A stretch of 64,000 nucleotides of DNA from NCBI RefSeq assembly GCF_011764545.1, contig NZ_AP022870.1:8128001-8192000 (forward strand), read 5' to 3'. The notes below the pieces were generated by a model. The model worked only from the letters and a program-made list of their open reading frames with translations. It made no database searches and had not been told where the DNA came from. The DNA is from Phytohabitans flavus (lineage in GTDB: Bacteria > Actinomycetota > Actinomycetes > Mycobacteriales > Micromonosporaceae). Shown one piece after another: positions 36,700 to 45,815 of the stretch; the stretch's first letter is position 1, and each line of letters opens with the position of its first letter. Position numbers and translations under genes: made by a program.

Positions 36700-37422
36700 C
36701 CTCAGACTCCTGCACCTCCCTTGAGTCGAGAACGCCCGACTCTTCGCCGCCCGAACGCGCGACCCGTTGCCCAGCTCGTAGGCGGCCTCGGCCACGCCGA
36801 CACCCGCACGCAGCAGTCGACGTGCCCAACCGATCCCGCGCTGAACCTGGCCGTCGATCAGATACGGGCTGAGCTGATCGAGCATCTCGACCGCCGGTGG
36901 GCGGGTGCCGGACAGGCGCGCCGCAGCGGCATTGGCGGCGCGCTCCGCGACCGCGCCGACGATGCCTTCCGAGTGGGCGTGGGTGACCTCTGCCGAGGCC
37001 AACGCCTGCCGGGCCGCCCGGCGCGGCTGATCAGCGTGGTAGGCCCCGAGCGGGGCGACCCACATGGCCCCGTTGCCGCACGACCCCTGCCCGCCGAAGG
37101 CTGACCCGGCTGCCTGCCGCCAGGGCAGACCGGCGCGGACCTCGTGCAGGATCACCACCGCCCCGGCGCCGTAGTCGCGACACGGCTCGCGCCGATCGGC
37201 GAACTGCGCGGCCAGCCGATCCTGCTCGATGTCGCCGTGTTCACGCAGCTTGGCGACGATCGTGCAGGCCATCTCGGTGTCGTCGGTCCATTCCCACCGA
37301 CCGGCCGGCGAGCGATCGGCGACCAACTCCGGCAACGACCGGCCGACCACGAAGAACTGAGCGCCGAGCGCATCACCGACCGACAAGCCCTGCATGCTGT
37401 CATAGCAGAGATCGACCCGCAC
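36700..37422 (-). pseudogene. ADP-ribosylglycohydrolase, C-terminally truncated
   Basis: From GTG 37422 the protein reads 'YDSMQGLSVGDALGAQF', 'GRWEWTDDTEMACTIVAKL' (the metal-binding TDDTxM), 'DYGAGAVV', 'GNGAMWVAPLGAYHAD' and 'EVTHAHSEGIVGAVA', all landmarks of the DraG/ADP-ribosylglycohydrolase family, which removes ADP-ribose from proteins. After 'YELGNGSRV' the similarity stops: the frame continues out of register over the start of the next gene to 36514. The last metal motif of the family (xDxDT near the C-terminus) is missing. So the 3' part was lost by deletion or frameshift and activity is unlikely. A start further upstream (37458) is possible. Confidence 0.75.
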
Positions 37423-37619
37423 GGGCTGTACAACACCGTCGCATCCCGACCCGATCATGCCCGACAGGCCTCGCCACCACCAGCACCCGCGCCTCCACCC
37501 AGCTCCAACGGCGACGCCCTCAAAGCGCGCCAGCCGCGGCATGAACGCGCATCCGATCATGTGCACGATCGGCCGCAAACAGGATGCGAGGTGGGTACAA
37601 ACCTGGCGATCATCATGGC

Positions 37620-38267
37620 GTGGGATCGGAGTTCGAAGCGGACGGCCCGCGCAGGCGGTTCGAGGACAGATTGCATGACCTGCGCGGCCGGCGTCTGACG
37701 GCGGTCGACTACTGGGACGTCCACAACTTCGGTCCGGAGCCCGCGCCATGGGACTACGGCGACTGGCACCACGCCGTCATGGGCGTTGAACTCGGCACCA
37801 GTCTCGGATTCATCACGGTGACCTGGACCAGCACGTTCCATCCTTACGGGGTGGAGGTCTTCCTCGAGCCAATCGAAAACCACCTTGTTCTGGGCACACC
37901 TTGCCCGCAGCGGGTCGGCCCCGACGCCGGCGCCATGGGCCCCTGGGCTCCGCTGCTCGGATCACCGATTTGCGGCGCTGCCGTCCACTGGGAGCGGATC
38001 CAGATCGGGTCGAGCCGTCGGGCGGACGGCAGCATCGCGGCGCCGTCATACGCGGTCGACGTGCCCGTCGCCCTGCGTCTGGACTTTGCCGCCGCAGCGG
38101 TCTGGTTCGTTGCAGGCATCCCGCAGCTGCCCGACCTCCGAACCGTCTTCATCCCCGGCGACGAGATCATGGTCGTCTTCTCCGACGAGAAGATGCGCGA
38201 CATCGGCCTATACGACCCCATGTTCCTTCAAGCACCCGCTGACCAGACCGGCCCGAACGAGGCCTGA
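37620..38267 (+). CDS. Uncharacterised protein
   Basis: About 215 residues from GTG 37620. The sequence is a normal soluble, Trp-rich alpha/beta protein: 'LTAVDYWDVHNFGPEPAPWD', 'HHAVMGVELGTSLGFITVTW', 'LLGSPICGAAVHWERIQIG', 'VFIPGDEIMVVFSDEKMRDI'. No signal peptide or membrane segment is visible. I do not recognise a family. It resembles the small solitary proteins common in actinobacterial islands, some of which are immunity proteins of polymorphic toxins, but no toxin gene lies nearby. Confidence 0.65.
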   Translation: MGSEFEADGPRRRFEDRLHDLRGRRLTAVDYWDVHNFGPEPAPWDYGDWHHAVMGVELGTSLGFITVTWTSTFHPYGVEVFLEPIENHLVLGTPCPQRVGPDAGAMGPWAPLLGSPICGAAVHWERIQIGSSRRADGSIAAPSYAVDVPVALRLDFAAAAVWFVAGIPQLPDLRTVFIPGDEIMVVFSDEKMRDIGLYDPMFLQAPADQTGPNEA

Positions 38268-38369
38268 GCGTCCAACCCTGATCAAGAGCGCATGGCTCTC
38301 GCAGCGCACGACCGGCGGCAGATGAGGACGCCGCCGCGACTGACGATAACTCCGCAGCCGGCAGTGTGC

Positions 38370-38820
38370 TCAGAAGCCTCGGAAGACGCCGTCCTGACCA
38401 ACCGAACGCGCGAACTCGAAGAAGTCCATGTTTGCGATCGACAGGTTGTTTCGATTGACTGGACCTGCCGGGGCGGTGTTCTGAATGGTCCTGACTGGTC
38501 CCTCGCGTTCAGATTGACGGCCAGCAGGGGACGCTCTGGCAGCGAGAAGGTAACGGCATCGACGACGAACAGGACCGGATGCCTGTACTGGTGCGGGTAG
38601 GCGCGAGGGTAACGCGCTGTGATCGCCCTCTCGTTCAGGCTGGTGAGCGCTGGAGTCCTCGACGAACTCGACGTTGGCCAGGAAACCCTCTTCCGTGGCT
38701 GACGATCTCTTCCTTGAGCTGCTCCCAGCCTTCGTCGTCGGAGAAGTCCGCACGTACGACAGGAACGCACCACGTGCCCGGCAGGTCGACCACGGCCACA
38801 GCGTAGCGGGAATTGGGCAC
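38370..38820 (-). pseudogene. DUF6924-family protein, decayed
   Basis: Pieces of one small protein lie in three frames. From GTG 38820: 'WCVPVVRADFSDDEGWEQLK'. Then 'EEGFLANVEFVEDSSAH'. Then 'YRHPVLFVVDAVTFSLPERP' and 'LLAVNL'. The end 'NNLSIANMDFFEFARSVGQD' and 'GVFRGF' stops at 38370. The terminal '(N)NLSIANMDFxEFA...GxFRGF' is characteristic of DUF6924. At least three shifts have accumulated, so the gene is dead. Confidence 0.75.
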
Positions 38821-39034
38821 CTTCCATCACGACCGGGCACACGCTGCCGGCAGATGCGCACACCTCATCTGGTACGCGGGTGAGGTCAGGGATGGCGCGC
38901 GGCACGATTGTTCGCGAGTGAAACGCAGTCTATTCTCGGCGCGTCTGAACTTGGGGCGTCGAGCCGTACACTCTCCGGCATCGAGCGCCAACGACGGTCT
39001 GGCCGTTGCGCGCCCGCGCCGGGGAGGAGATCGC

Positions 39035-40801
39035 GTGCAAGACCCTTCGGACTCGATGGAGCGCGCCGTGCCTGAGGAGAACGGTCAGCGCAAAGCCGTC
39101 GACTCGCCTGTTGTGGACAAACCGGCACCCGACTCGGACATCGACTCAACGACGGCATCGACGGTCCTAGCGGAGGTGCTCCCAGGAGTTGCTGTCGTCT
39201 TCGGTGAGGTCCCGGCGGTGCTCAAACTCGAATTGATTGACTTCGGGCTCGTGTCGGCCGCCGACCGCACGCAGATCTCCACGTTTCTCGCCTCGATCGG
39301 CAACACGGCTACCGTGGCCGGCAACCTGGGGAACGCATTCGCCAGCGCACAGGGACTCTACCGGCTCAGCAGCACGACACAGGCCCTACTGAAGGCTGGC
39401 GGAACGCTCGCGGTCAAGGACGGCGCGAACCTCGGCGCGATTTTCGCCAACGGCAAGATCGTCGGTTAGGCCCGGCTCATCCCCGTGTCTGCGGTGGGCG
39501 CGGCGCAGCTCGCGGCTACGATCGGGCCGGCACTGGCCATGATCGCCTTGCAGATGCAGCTGAGTGAGGTCGCCGGTCTTGCCAGGACCAACATCGCGCT
39601 GACAAACCAGGTACTCACGACCATCCGCCACGAGCAGTGGGCCGAACTGACGGCGCTTGTCGCTAGCATCGATCGCGCGGTCGACCGGGCGCGAGAGATC
39701 AAATCGGTCCCCACCTCTTTGTGGAACAGCGTTGCGGGCACTGAACCGGCTCTGCGTAAGCAGCGTGACCTGTACCGGCTGAATGTCAGCGATCACATCC
39801 GGCAGATCCGTCACAACACACAGGGCCGCCGTGTTTATCTCGGGACGAACGCCGAGGCGATCCTCTTCGACGCACACGCCCTGCTGTCTTCACTTAAGGC
39901 ATGGACCGGATATCAGGCGCTCCACGCCGCGCGGGCTAGGGCCGCTGGAGCCGATGACCTCGACGAGGCATGCCTCGTCGAGGTCATCGCGCGCGACACC
40001 CGCACGGCGCTCGACTCCGCTCTGTCCGAGGTGACCAGCCTCGTCGAGGCGCTGACCCGGGAACTACGCATCATCGTTGAGCTTCCCGGACGCGGCACAC
40101 TGCCGCTGTCGGGCAAGCGGAAGGACTCGACCGCGGTCCGCCAAACCTCCGCCGGTCTGCTGGAGGCGATCCAGCCGCTCGCCAATGCCCTCCGTCCGCC
40201 GGCCCCTCCGCTGGAGGTACTGGACGCCGTCTGCGCACCCGAATCGCTGGATCTCGAACCGTATCTCCGCGTTCTGCGGTGGTTCCTCGATGACGGTGAG
40301 ACCCTCCGCGTCCTCGGCTTCCCCGATCAGCCCGAAGCTTCCGATCCCCTTTCATCGATCCTGAATGGAGCGATGGGGAAGCTGGCAGCCGCGAGGGACA
40401 AGGCGCCGGCAAAGACACTTGTCGCCGTCACCGATCGCCGGATCATCACGGCCAAGACGAACACATTCCTCGAGCAGGGCGAGATCCGTCAGGAAATCCC
40501 GATCGAACGGGTGCGATACGTCCGAGCAGCGACCAGCCGGGACAAAAGCTCACGCTCGGCGATCGACCTCATCACCCGCGACGAGAACATCCGATGGCAC
40601 TTCCAGGTCGACATCGAAAACACTCAGGTGGACACGCTTGCCGCCGTGCTCGCCGAGTCGATGACTATCCCGGACATCGAACGCGAAGAGCTTCAACGGC
40701 GGAGCCACGCTGCCATCGGGGCGGGCAGTAAGGGCGAAATCGTCGGCACGACGTCTACGGAGCCGACTGGATCCGAGGCGACGACCGGCATCGCCGAGTA
40801 G
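39035..40801 (+). pseudogene. Large uncharacterised protein split by an in-frame TAG
   Basis: GTG 39035 has GGAGGAG six bases upstream. The frame reads 'STVLAEVLPGVAVVFGEVPA' and 'ANLGAIFANGKIVG', meets TAG at 39467-39469, and goes on in the same frame as 'ARLIPVSAVGAAQLAATIGP', 'IALQMQLSEVAGLARTNIAL' to a stop at 40801. A CAG to TAG change would explain this, giving 'GKIVGQARLIP' and a single protein of about 588 residues. The C-terminal third ('KTLVAVTDRRIITAKTN', 'FLEQGEIRQEIPIERVRYVR') resembles a bacterial PH-like domain. Function unknown. If the stop is real, GTG 39485 could still start a 438-residue protein. Confidence 0.75.
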
Positions 40802-41689
40802 GCCTCAAGCCCAACTGACGAGGATCCGCCCCGTCCGCACGTACCGGGCCTGGTCGCGTGCGGTGGTGGGCATGGGTGCCCGGTGCGGGCACGATGAATG
40901 GAGCGGGTGAGCAGCGTTCCAGTGTGATCGATGTTCATCCGCTCCATCCGGTGCAGTGGTGGCGGCTGACCGACGCAGACATCGGCGCTACCTCATGGAT
41001 CAGGTCGGCACCTGGCTCCAGGAAGGCCCCGAATGCCCGCTCATCGACTATATGCGTACCTGATTCTGGCGGCTGACTCTTGCTCAGGTAACACGGAGTA
41101 GGCGCCAAGCGAGCCTTCGATGGTTGCGCGAGCAGTCGGCCTGGCACTGCCGACGATCTTGGTGACGACTGCTGCTGTCAATAGGTGACAGCTGCCGTTG
41201 TCCGCCAGAGCCGCCGAGCGCGCCCGGACGGATCGAGCGCAGCGGGCAACTTGACCTTGCGGGGAAAGGTGGGGCGTCGATAGGTGCGGTCACCACCCGG
41301 CTGGCCCGTAGGACGAAGTCTTCCAGGCCCTGGGGCCGTCGTTCAGGGTGGTGACCCCAGCCAGCCGCTGGCGTCTACGAAGGCTGGCCGCGCTGGCCTC
41401 GCCAGCGAAACGTGCCCCTCGTTCGCCGGCTGAGCTGGCCCGGGAGCGTCACGCGGCGCGCTCTCCCATCGAAAGCAACGATTTTACATGTGCGCTCGGA
41501 TGTGGCAGCAATGGAGTTCAGCGCCGGTCGGCGGCTGTCGGTGACGATCAGCAGCGATCGGCACGGCACAAGATCATGTCTGGCTGTGCGATCGGGTTGT
41601 GCTCCGCCGGTCGGGGTTGGGACGGTCGGTGGCCGTCGGGGCTCCCCGGCGCCCGTCGGTAACCGCTGGCGGGTACCCTGGGTTGCCGC
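40802..41689. other. Non-coding stretch before the tRNA gene
   Basis: Nearly 900 bases between the TAG-split gene and the tRNA. The open frames are short and lack ribosome sites or family patterns. I see no mobile-element ends or copy of the tRNA 3' end here. It may mark the boundary between the decayed accessory region and the chromosome. Confidence 0.45.
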
Positions 41690-41765
41690 GCCCTCGTAGC
41701 TCAGGGGATAGAGCATCGGTTTCCTAAACCGTGTGTCGCAAGTTCGAATCTTGCCGGGGGCACCA
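41690..41765 (+). tRNA. tRNA-Arg (anticodon CCT), CCA encoded
   Basis: A 76-base cloverleaf. The acceptor arms GCCCTCG (41690-41696) and CGGGGGC (41755-41761) pair with one T-G wobble. The D arm is GCTC..GAGC. The anticodon loop is TTCCTAA between GGT and ACC, giving CCT. The T arm GCAAG-TTCGAAT-CTTGC is perfect. Discriminator A41762 and CCA 41763-41765 follow. It decodes the AGG codon, rare in this GC-rich genome. Confidence 0.97.
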
Positions 41766-41847
41766 CCTCTTCAGCGTTCATAGTCAGCTCTTGGTGGGCG
41801 AACGCGAACACGGGGACTCGCTGACGTGGGATGGCACACTCTGCGGC

Positions 41848-42297
41848 ATGACGTTCACCATGGTGACCGGCGATCTCTTCCAGCTCGGCCTTCCCGCCGT
41901 CGGGCACGGTTGTAACTGTGCGGGGGCGATGGGGGCGGGCATCGCGGTTGAGTTTCGGCGGCGGTTTCCGGACATGTACGAGGAGTACCGGGAGCTTTGC
42001 CAGAACGGTGACTTCCAGCTTGGCGACATCTTCGTCTGGGAGGCGCCCGACGTCGTGGTCTACAACCTCGCTACCCAGCCGATCCCGCGGCCCTCGGCCA
42101 CCCTCGACGCGATCGACACCAGCATCCGGGCGGCGCTGTCCGACGCTGCCAGCCGGGGGTTGCCGCGGCTTGGCGTTCCCCGGATCGGTGCGGGGCTGGG
42201 CGGGTTGAAGTGGGTCGACGTCGCCGAGGTCCTGGCCAACGCCGGGGAGGAGAGCCCGGTCGAGCTGGTCGCGGTGTCACTGCCAACGCCGTCTTAG
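41848..42297 (+). CDS. Macro-domain protein (ADP-ribose-binding or de-ADP-ribosylating)
   Basis: A protein of 149 residues from ATG 41848, a single macro domain. It has 'VTGDLFQ' at the start, 'AVGHGCNCAGAMGAGIAVEF' (ADP-ribose loop 1, with the CNCxGxMGxGIA form of the ALC1/TARG1-like branch), 'VVYNLATQP' and 'LGVPRIGAGLGGLKWVDV' (loop 2). TARG1-like enzymes remove ADP-ribose from glutamate or nucleic acid bases. It follows the tRNA by 82 bases and is monocistronic. A truncated ADP-ribosylglycohydrolase lies 4.4 kb away. Confidence 0.92.
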   Translation: MTFTMVTGDLFQLGLPAVGHGCNCAGAMGAGIAVEFRRRFPDMYEEYRELCQNGDFQLGDIFVWEAPDVVVYNLATQPIPRPSATLDAIDTSIRAALSDAASRGLPRLGVPRIGAGLGGLKWVDVAEVLANAGEESPVELVAVSLPTPS

Positions 42298-42430
42298 GGA
42301 GGGGCCTCCACGGCCGGATCGGCCTCACGGCGGCGAGCGGCTTTCGTTGCAGGGCGGGAAGCGAGAGCGGCCTCCACCTCAGCAGGCGCCCGCGCTGGCG
42401 AGTGGCCTTCGCCTCGGGCGCGGACCTGCC

Positions 42431-43123
42431 TCAGGACCGGCCAGCACGTGAGGACGAGGCTGCGAGCGCGAATGCGCGCACCATCGGGTGGGCGTCGGCT
42501 AGCTCGGGCTGAAACAGTGTGATCAGGAAGAACGGGTGCTCCGGTAGCTCGGCCACCCTCACATCGCCTTCCTCGTCCCAGCCGGTGAAATGCATTCCGC
42601 CGGCGCGTAGCGCCTCCAGCCTTGACGGGGCCAGGCCGTACCCGCAGAAGTATCGCTCCACCGTCCTTGTCGTGCCGAGTAGGCGGCCGGCCAGAGAGTT
42701 GGGCTCCACGCGCACCGATGCCTCGTGGCCGGCCAGCGAGCAGGCGAGCGGCACGATCAACACGTCGTCCGACGTGGGGTTGGTCTCGCCGTGTTGGGCG
42801 GTGGTCATGCCGCAAACGTCCCGCGCGAATTCCAGCAGTGCGTGCTGGAAGCCGCCGCATGTGCCCAGAAACGGGATGCCTCGCTCGCGGGCCGTGCGTA
42901 CCGCGGTCAGCGCGCCTTCCTCACTCCGGTACGGGCTGCCGGGCAGCAGCCAAACGCCGTCGAAGCCGGCGATCGTCTCCTCGTCCACCTCGTCGGTGGG
43001 AATCCAGTACGCGTCGAGGTCGATGTGGTCGCGGGCGCGCAGCGCCGCGAGCAGCTTGGGGATGCGGACATGCGAGCGAACGTGCGGCGAGCGGTCGCCG
43101 ACCAGCGCGAGGCGGGTGGTCAT
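42431..43123 (-). CDS. CTP-synthase C-terminal-related glutamine amidotransferase-like protein
   Basis: About 230 residues from ATG 43123. The class I amidotransferase fold is seen in 'LALVGDRS', 'FDGVWLLPGSPYRSEEGAL' and 'GIPFLGTCGGFQHALLEFAR' with the nucleophile Cys. The oxyanion and ribose-binding style matches CTP synthase. The final motif, normally xxHPE with the catalytic His, reads 'LITLFQPEL', so His is replaced by Gln, as in the 'CTP synthase C-terminal region-related' group. The enzyme may therefore have a different hydrolase activity or none. It is divergent from the LysR gene, with 75 bases between starts, and is a probable LysR target. Confidence 0.85.
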   Translation of the reverse strand: MTTRLALVGDRSPHVRSHVRIPKLLAALRARDHIDLDAYWIPTDEVDEETIAGFDGVWLLPGSPYRSEEGALTAVRTARERGIPFLGTCGGFQHALLEFARDVCGMTTAQHGETNPTSDDVLIVPLACSLAGHEASVRVEPNSLAGRLLGTTRTVERYFCGYGLAPSRLEALRAGGMHFTGWDEEGDVRVAELPEHPFFLITLFQPELADAHPMVRAFALAASSSRAGRS

Positions 43124-43198
43124 GCCAGCATCTTTCATCGGGTACGGCGTTAAGCGCCAACGATGATTTGCGCACTCTCGATAAGCGATACTGATGTC

Positions 43199-44239
43199 GT
43201 GGACCCGCACCTTCTCCGCACGTTCGTGGTGGTGGCGGAGCGTGCGTCGTTCTCGGCGGCGGCGCGGCACCTCGGCTACACCCAGTCGGCCGTGTCGCAG
43301 CACATCGCCGCGCTTGAGGACGACCTCGGCGCGACCCTGCTGCACCGCCGGCCCGTCACGCCGACCGAGGCGGGTGCGCGCCTGCTGGAGCACGCCGCCC
43401 CGATCCTGTTGCGCCTCGAGGCGGCGCGGGCGGACGTGCGCCGTACCGCTGAGGAGCCGGCCGGGGTGCTGCGGGTCGGGGTTTCCGCGCTCGCGGCGTA
43501 CCACGTGGGGTCCGCTCTTGACGAGGTGCGGAGGGCGCGGCCCGGTCTCGACCTGGTGCTCCGCGTGGCCGGGCGGGACGCGGTGGTGGCGGGTGTCGCG
43601 GCGGGTGACCTCGACGCCGGCCTTGTTGACGGGGTGGCGGCGCCGAGCGATCCGCTGCGGCTGGGAGACGTGGGGGTGCTGACGACCGTGGCGGTCGCCG
43701 AGGAGCCGTGCGCGGTGCTGCTGCCGGCCGGTCATCCGCTGGCGAGGCGGGCTGGGCTGCGGCTCGACGACCTGGTCGACGCGCGGTGGATCGACGCGCC
43801 GGACGTGGGCGCGCCGCTCGCCGACCTGCGCGCGGCGGTGGGGAGCGACGGCCTACGCGGCGGCGTGCGTTACGAGGGGGCTGACGTCGAAACGCTGGTC
43901 GCGCTGGTCGCCGCCGATCATGGGCTTGCGATCTTGCCAGCGCGCCCGACAAAGCAGCCAGCAGCCCAAGCGCCAGCGCGCCCGACAAAGCAGCCAGCAG
44001 CCCAAGCGCCAGCGCACCCGACAGAGCAGCCGGCAGCGCAGGCCCCAGAGCGGCCACCAGCGCGGACGCCTGAGCGCCCGACAGAGCAGATACCAGAGCG
44101 CCAGGCAGCACAAGTAGCCCCGGTGCCGCTCACCAGTCCCCGGCTTGTCTATCGCACCGAGCTTGTCCACGGGCACCTCGCCGGAGCGGCTGCCGATTTC
44201 GCCGCCGCCTTGACCGGATCGTTCCGCATCCGGGCATGA
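43199..44239 (+). CDS. LysR-family regulator with an inserted proline-rich repeat
   Basis: About 346 residues from GTG 43199. The winged helix-turn-helix is textbook: 'LLRTFVVVAERASFSAAARH' and 'LGYTQSAVSQHIAALEDDLG'. The effector domain follows from about residue 90 ('LRVGVSALAAYHVGSALDEV' to 'LVALVAADHGLAILP'). There the fold is interrupted by roughly 60 residues of 'ARPTKQPAAQAP'-type repeats, after which it resumes with 'VPLTSPRLVYRTELVHG'. The repeat is coded by 36-bp units. It should form a flexible Pro/Ala/Gln loop that need not disrupt the fold. It likely controls itself and the divergent amidotransferase-like gene. Confidence 0.9.
   Translation: MDPHLLRTFVVVAERASFSAAARHLGYTQSAVSQHIAALEDDLGATLLHRRPVTPTEAGARLLEHAAPILLRLEAARADVRRTAEEPAGVLRVGVSALAAYHVGSALDEVRRARPGLDLVLRVAGRDAVVAGVAAGDLDAGLVDGVAAPSDPLRLGDVGVLTTVAVAEEPCAVLLPAGHPLARRAGLRLDDLVDARWIDAPDVGAPLADLRAAVGSDGLRGGVRYEGADVETLVALVAADHGLAILPARPTKQPAAQAPARPTKQPAAQAPAHPTEQPAAQAPERPPARTPERPTEQIPERQAAQVAPVPLTSPRLVYRTELVHGHLAGAAADFAAALTGSFRIRA
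43937..44044 (+). repeat. 36-bp tandem repeat inside the LysR gene
   Basis: Units start at 43937, 43973 and 44009; the first two are identical, the third has several changes, and degenerate pieces continue to about 44120. The unit is a multiple of three, so copy changes keep the frame. It codes PARPTKQPAAQA-like dodecapeptides. Confidence 0.92.
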
Positions 44240-44282
44240 TGGTGCCTTCTGGCTGGCCCTCCCGCGAGGTCAGGATCGGAGT

Positions 44283-44867
44283 ATGAAGAGCGCACTCATC
44301 GTGATCGACGTCCAGGAGTCGTTCCGGCAGCGGCCCAACTGGGCGGCCACCAACCGCCCGGACATCGCCGACCAGGTCGACCGCCTCGTCTCGGCCGCCC
44401 GCGGCCGCGGCGAGCTGGTGGTCTGGGTGCTGCACAGCGAGCCTGGCACGGGCGACGTGTTCGACCCGGCGCTCGGCTTCGTGCGGCTGATGGACGGGCT
44501 CAAGCCCGACGAGGGCGAGCCGACGCTGACCAAGACCTCGCACAACGCGTTCACCACGACAAACCTCCAGCAGCTGCTCACCACCCGCGGGATCGGTACG
44601 CTCACCATCTGCGGCATCCGCACCGAGCAGTGCTGCGAGACCACCGCGCGGGTGGCGTCCGACTTCGGGTACGAGGTGATGTTCGTGATCGACGCGACCG
44701 CGACCACCCCGATCGAGCACTGGGACGCGCCGGCCGGGCGTTCGCTAGTAGAGATCCTGGCCGACCCGTTGACGCTGGGCGTCGAGGAGATCGTGGAGCG
44801 TACGGAGTACGCGCTCGCCGGCCGCTTTGCCACGATCAAGACGGTGGACGAGCTGACCACATCGTGA
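44283..44867 (+). CDS. Isochorismatase-like cysteine hydrolase
   Basis: A protein of 194 residues with the catalytic set of the family: Asp in 'ALIVIDVQESF', Lys in 'PTLTKTSHNAF' and Cys in 'GIRTEQCCETTARVASDFGY', with a cis-peptide-type 'CGIRTEQC'. Such enzymes hydrolyse amides or vinyl ethers (nicotinamide, isochorismate, carbamates). Its stop overlaps the start of the GlxA-type regulator as GTGA, so the two are co-translated and the regulator probably senses the same substrate. Confidence 0.9.
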   Translation: MKSALIVIDVQESFRQRPNWAATNRPDIADQVDRLVSAARGRGELVVWVLHSEPGTGDVFDPALGFVRLMDGLKPDEGEPTLTKTSHNAFTTTNLQQLLTTRGIGTLTICGIRTEQCCETTARVASDFGYEVMFVIDATATTPIEHWDAPAGRSLVEILADPLTLGVEEIVERTEYALAGRFATIKTVDELTTS

Positions 44868-45778
44868 CCCACGTCGTCTTCCTGCTCGTCCCGGACGTGC
44901 ACCTGCTCGACCTCGCCGGTCCGGCGCAGGTCTTCCACACCGCGGCAGAGGACGTCGGGTACGACTACCGCCTGACCTACCTGGCCGAGCAGGAGGATGT
45001 GCCGACCGCGCAGGGCGTACCGCTGCGGGCGAGCGTGGAGTGGCCCGAGCTGGGGCCGGACGACCTGATCGTGGTACCGGGGTGGCGCGCGATGGCCCTC
45101 GAAGGCACCGGGCGACTGGCGGCGGCGACGCTGGACCGCCTGGTCGCCCATCACCGCGCGGGCGGCACGGTCGCGAGCGTGTGCGCGGGTGCCGACGCGC
45201 TGGGGCGGGTGGGGCTGCTCGACGGCCGCCGCTGCACCACCCACCACCACCTCCAGGACGAGCTGGCCCGCCGCTACCCGCGGGCGGCTGTGGTGCGGGA
45301 CGTCCTGTACGTGGTGGACGACCGCGTGGTCACCTCCGCCGGTATCGCCAGCGGCATCGACCTCGCGCTGCACCTCATCGCGATGCGGCACGGGCCGGGG
45401 GTCGCCGCGCGGGTGGCCCGGGAGATGGTCGTGTACGCCCGGCGCAACGGCCACGAGCAGCAGTCCAGCGCCATGCTCCGGCACCGGGCGCACCTCAGCG
45501 AGGTTGTGCACCGGGTGCAGGACCTGATCGACGCCCGCTTCGCGGACCGGCTCTCGCTGGCCGACCTGGCCGCCGCGTCGGGCGTCAGCGAGCGCACGCT
45601 CACCCGCGTCTTCGGGCAGGCGACCGGCACCACCCCGCTGCGCTACCAGCAGCTGCTGCGGGTCGAGCGGGCCGAACACCTCATCGGCCACGGCTCGACG
45701 GTGGAGTCCGCGGCCCGCGCGGTGGGCTTCCAGGACGCCCGCATGCTGCGAAGACTCAGGAGCAGGGAAACCCCATAG
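44864..45778 (+). CDS. GlxA/FtrA-type AraC regulator with DJ-1/PfpI domain
   Basis: About 304 residues from GTG 44864. The N-terminal DJ-1/PfpI domain (1-190) has 'HVVFLLVPDVHLLDLAGPAQ', 'DLIVVPGW' and 'GTVASVCAGADALGRVGLLD' with the nucleophile-elbow Cys. The C-terminal AraC domain (about 215-300) holds 'LADLAAASGVSERTLTRVFG' and 'TTPLRYQQLLRVERAEHLI'. Such regulators activate catabolic operons in response to a small ligand bound by the first domain. Coupled translation with the cysteine hydrolase suggests they belong together. Confidence 0.92.
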   Translation: MTHVVFLLVPDVHLLDLAGPAQVFHTAAEDVGYDYRLTYLAEQEDVPTAQGVPLRASVEWPELGPDDLIVVPGWRAMALEGTGRLAAATLDRLVAHHRAGGTVASVCAGADALGRVGLLDGRRCTTHHHLQDELARRYPRAAVVRDVLYVVDDRVVTSAGIASGIDLALHLIAMRHGPGVAARVAREMVVYARRNGHEQQSSAMLRHRAHLSEVVHRVQDLIDARFADRLSLADLAAASGVSERTLTRVFGQATGTTPLRYQQLLRVERAEHLIGHGSTVESAARAVGFQDARMLRRLRSRETP

Positions 45779-45815
45779 AAAGCCCTGTGGAAAACCGCAA
45801 CGCTAGCCTCGCCAT

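Noticed and set aside
41690..41765. tRNA-Arg as the attachment site of the island to its left
   Set aside because: Elements normally join at the 3' end of a tRNA gene, which here faces the ordinary chromosome to the right; I saw no second copy of the 3' end within the window.
43937..44044. CRISPR-like or transposon repeat
   Set aside because: The 36-bp units are directly adjacent, in frame and coding; no spacers or cas genes.
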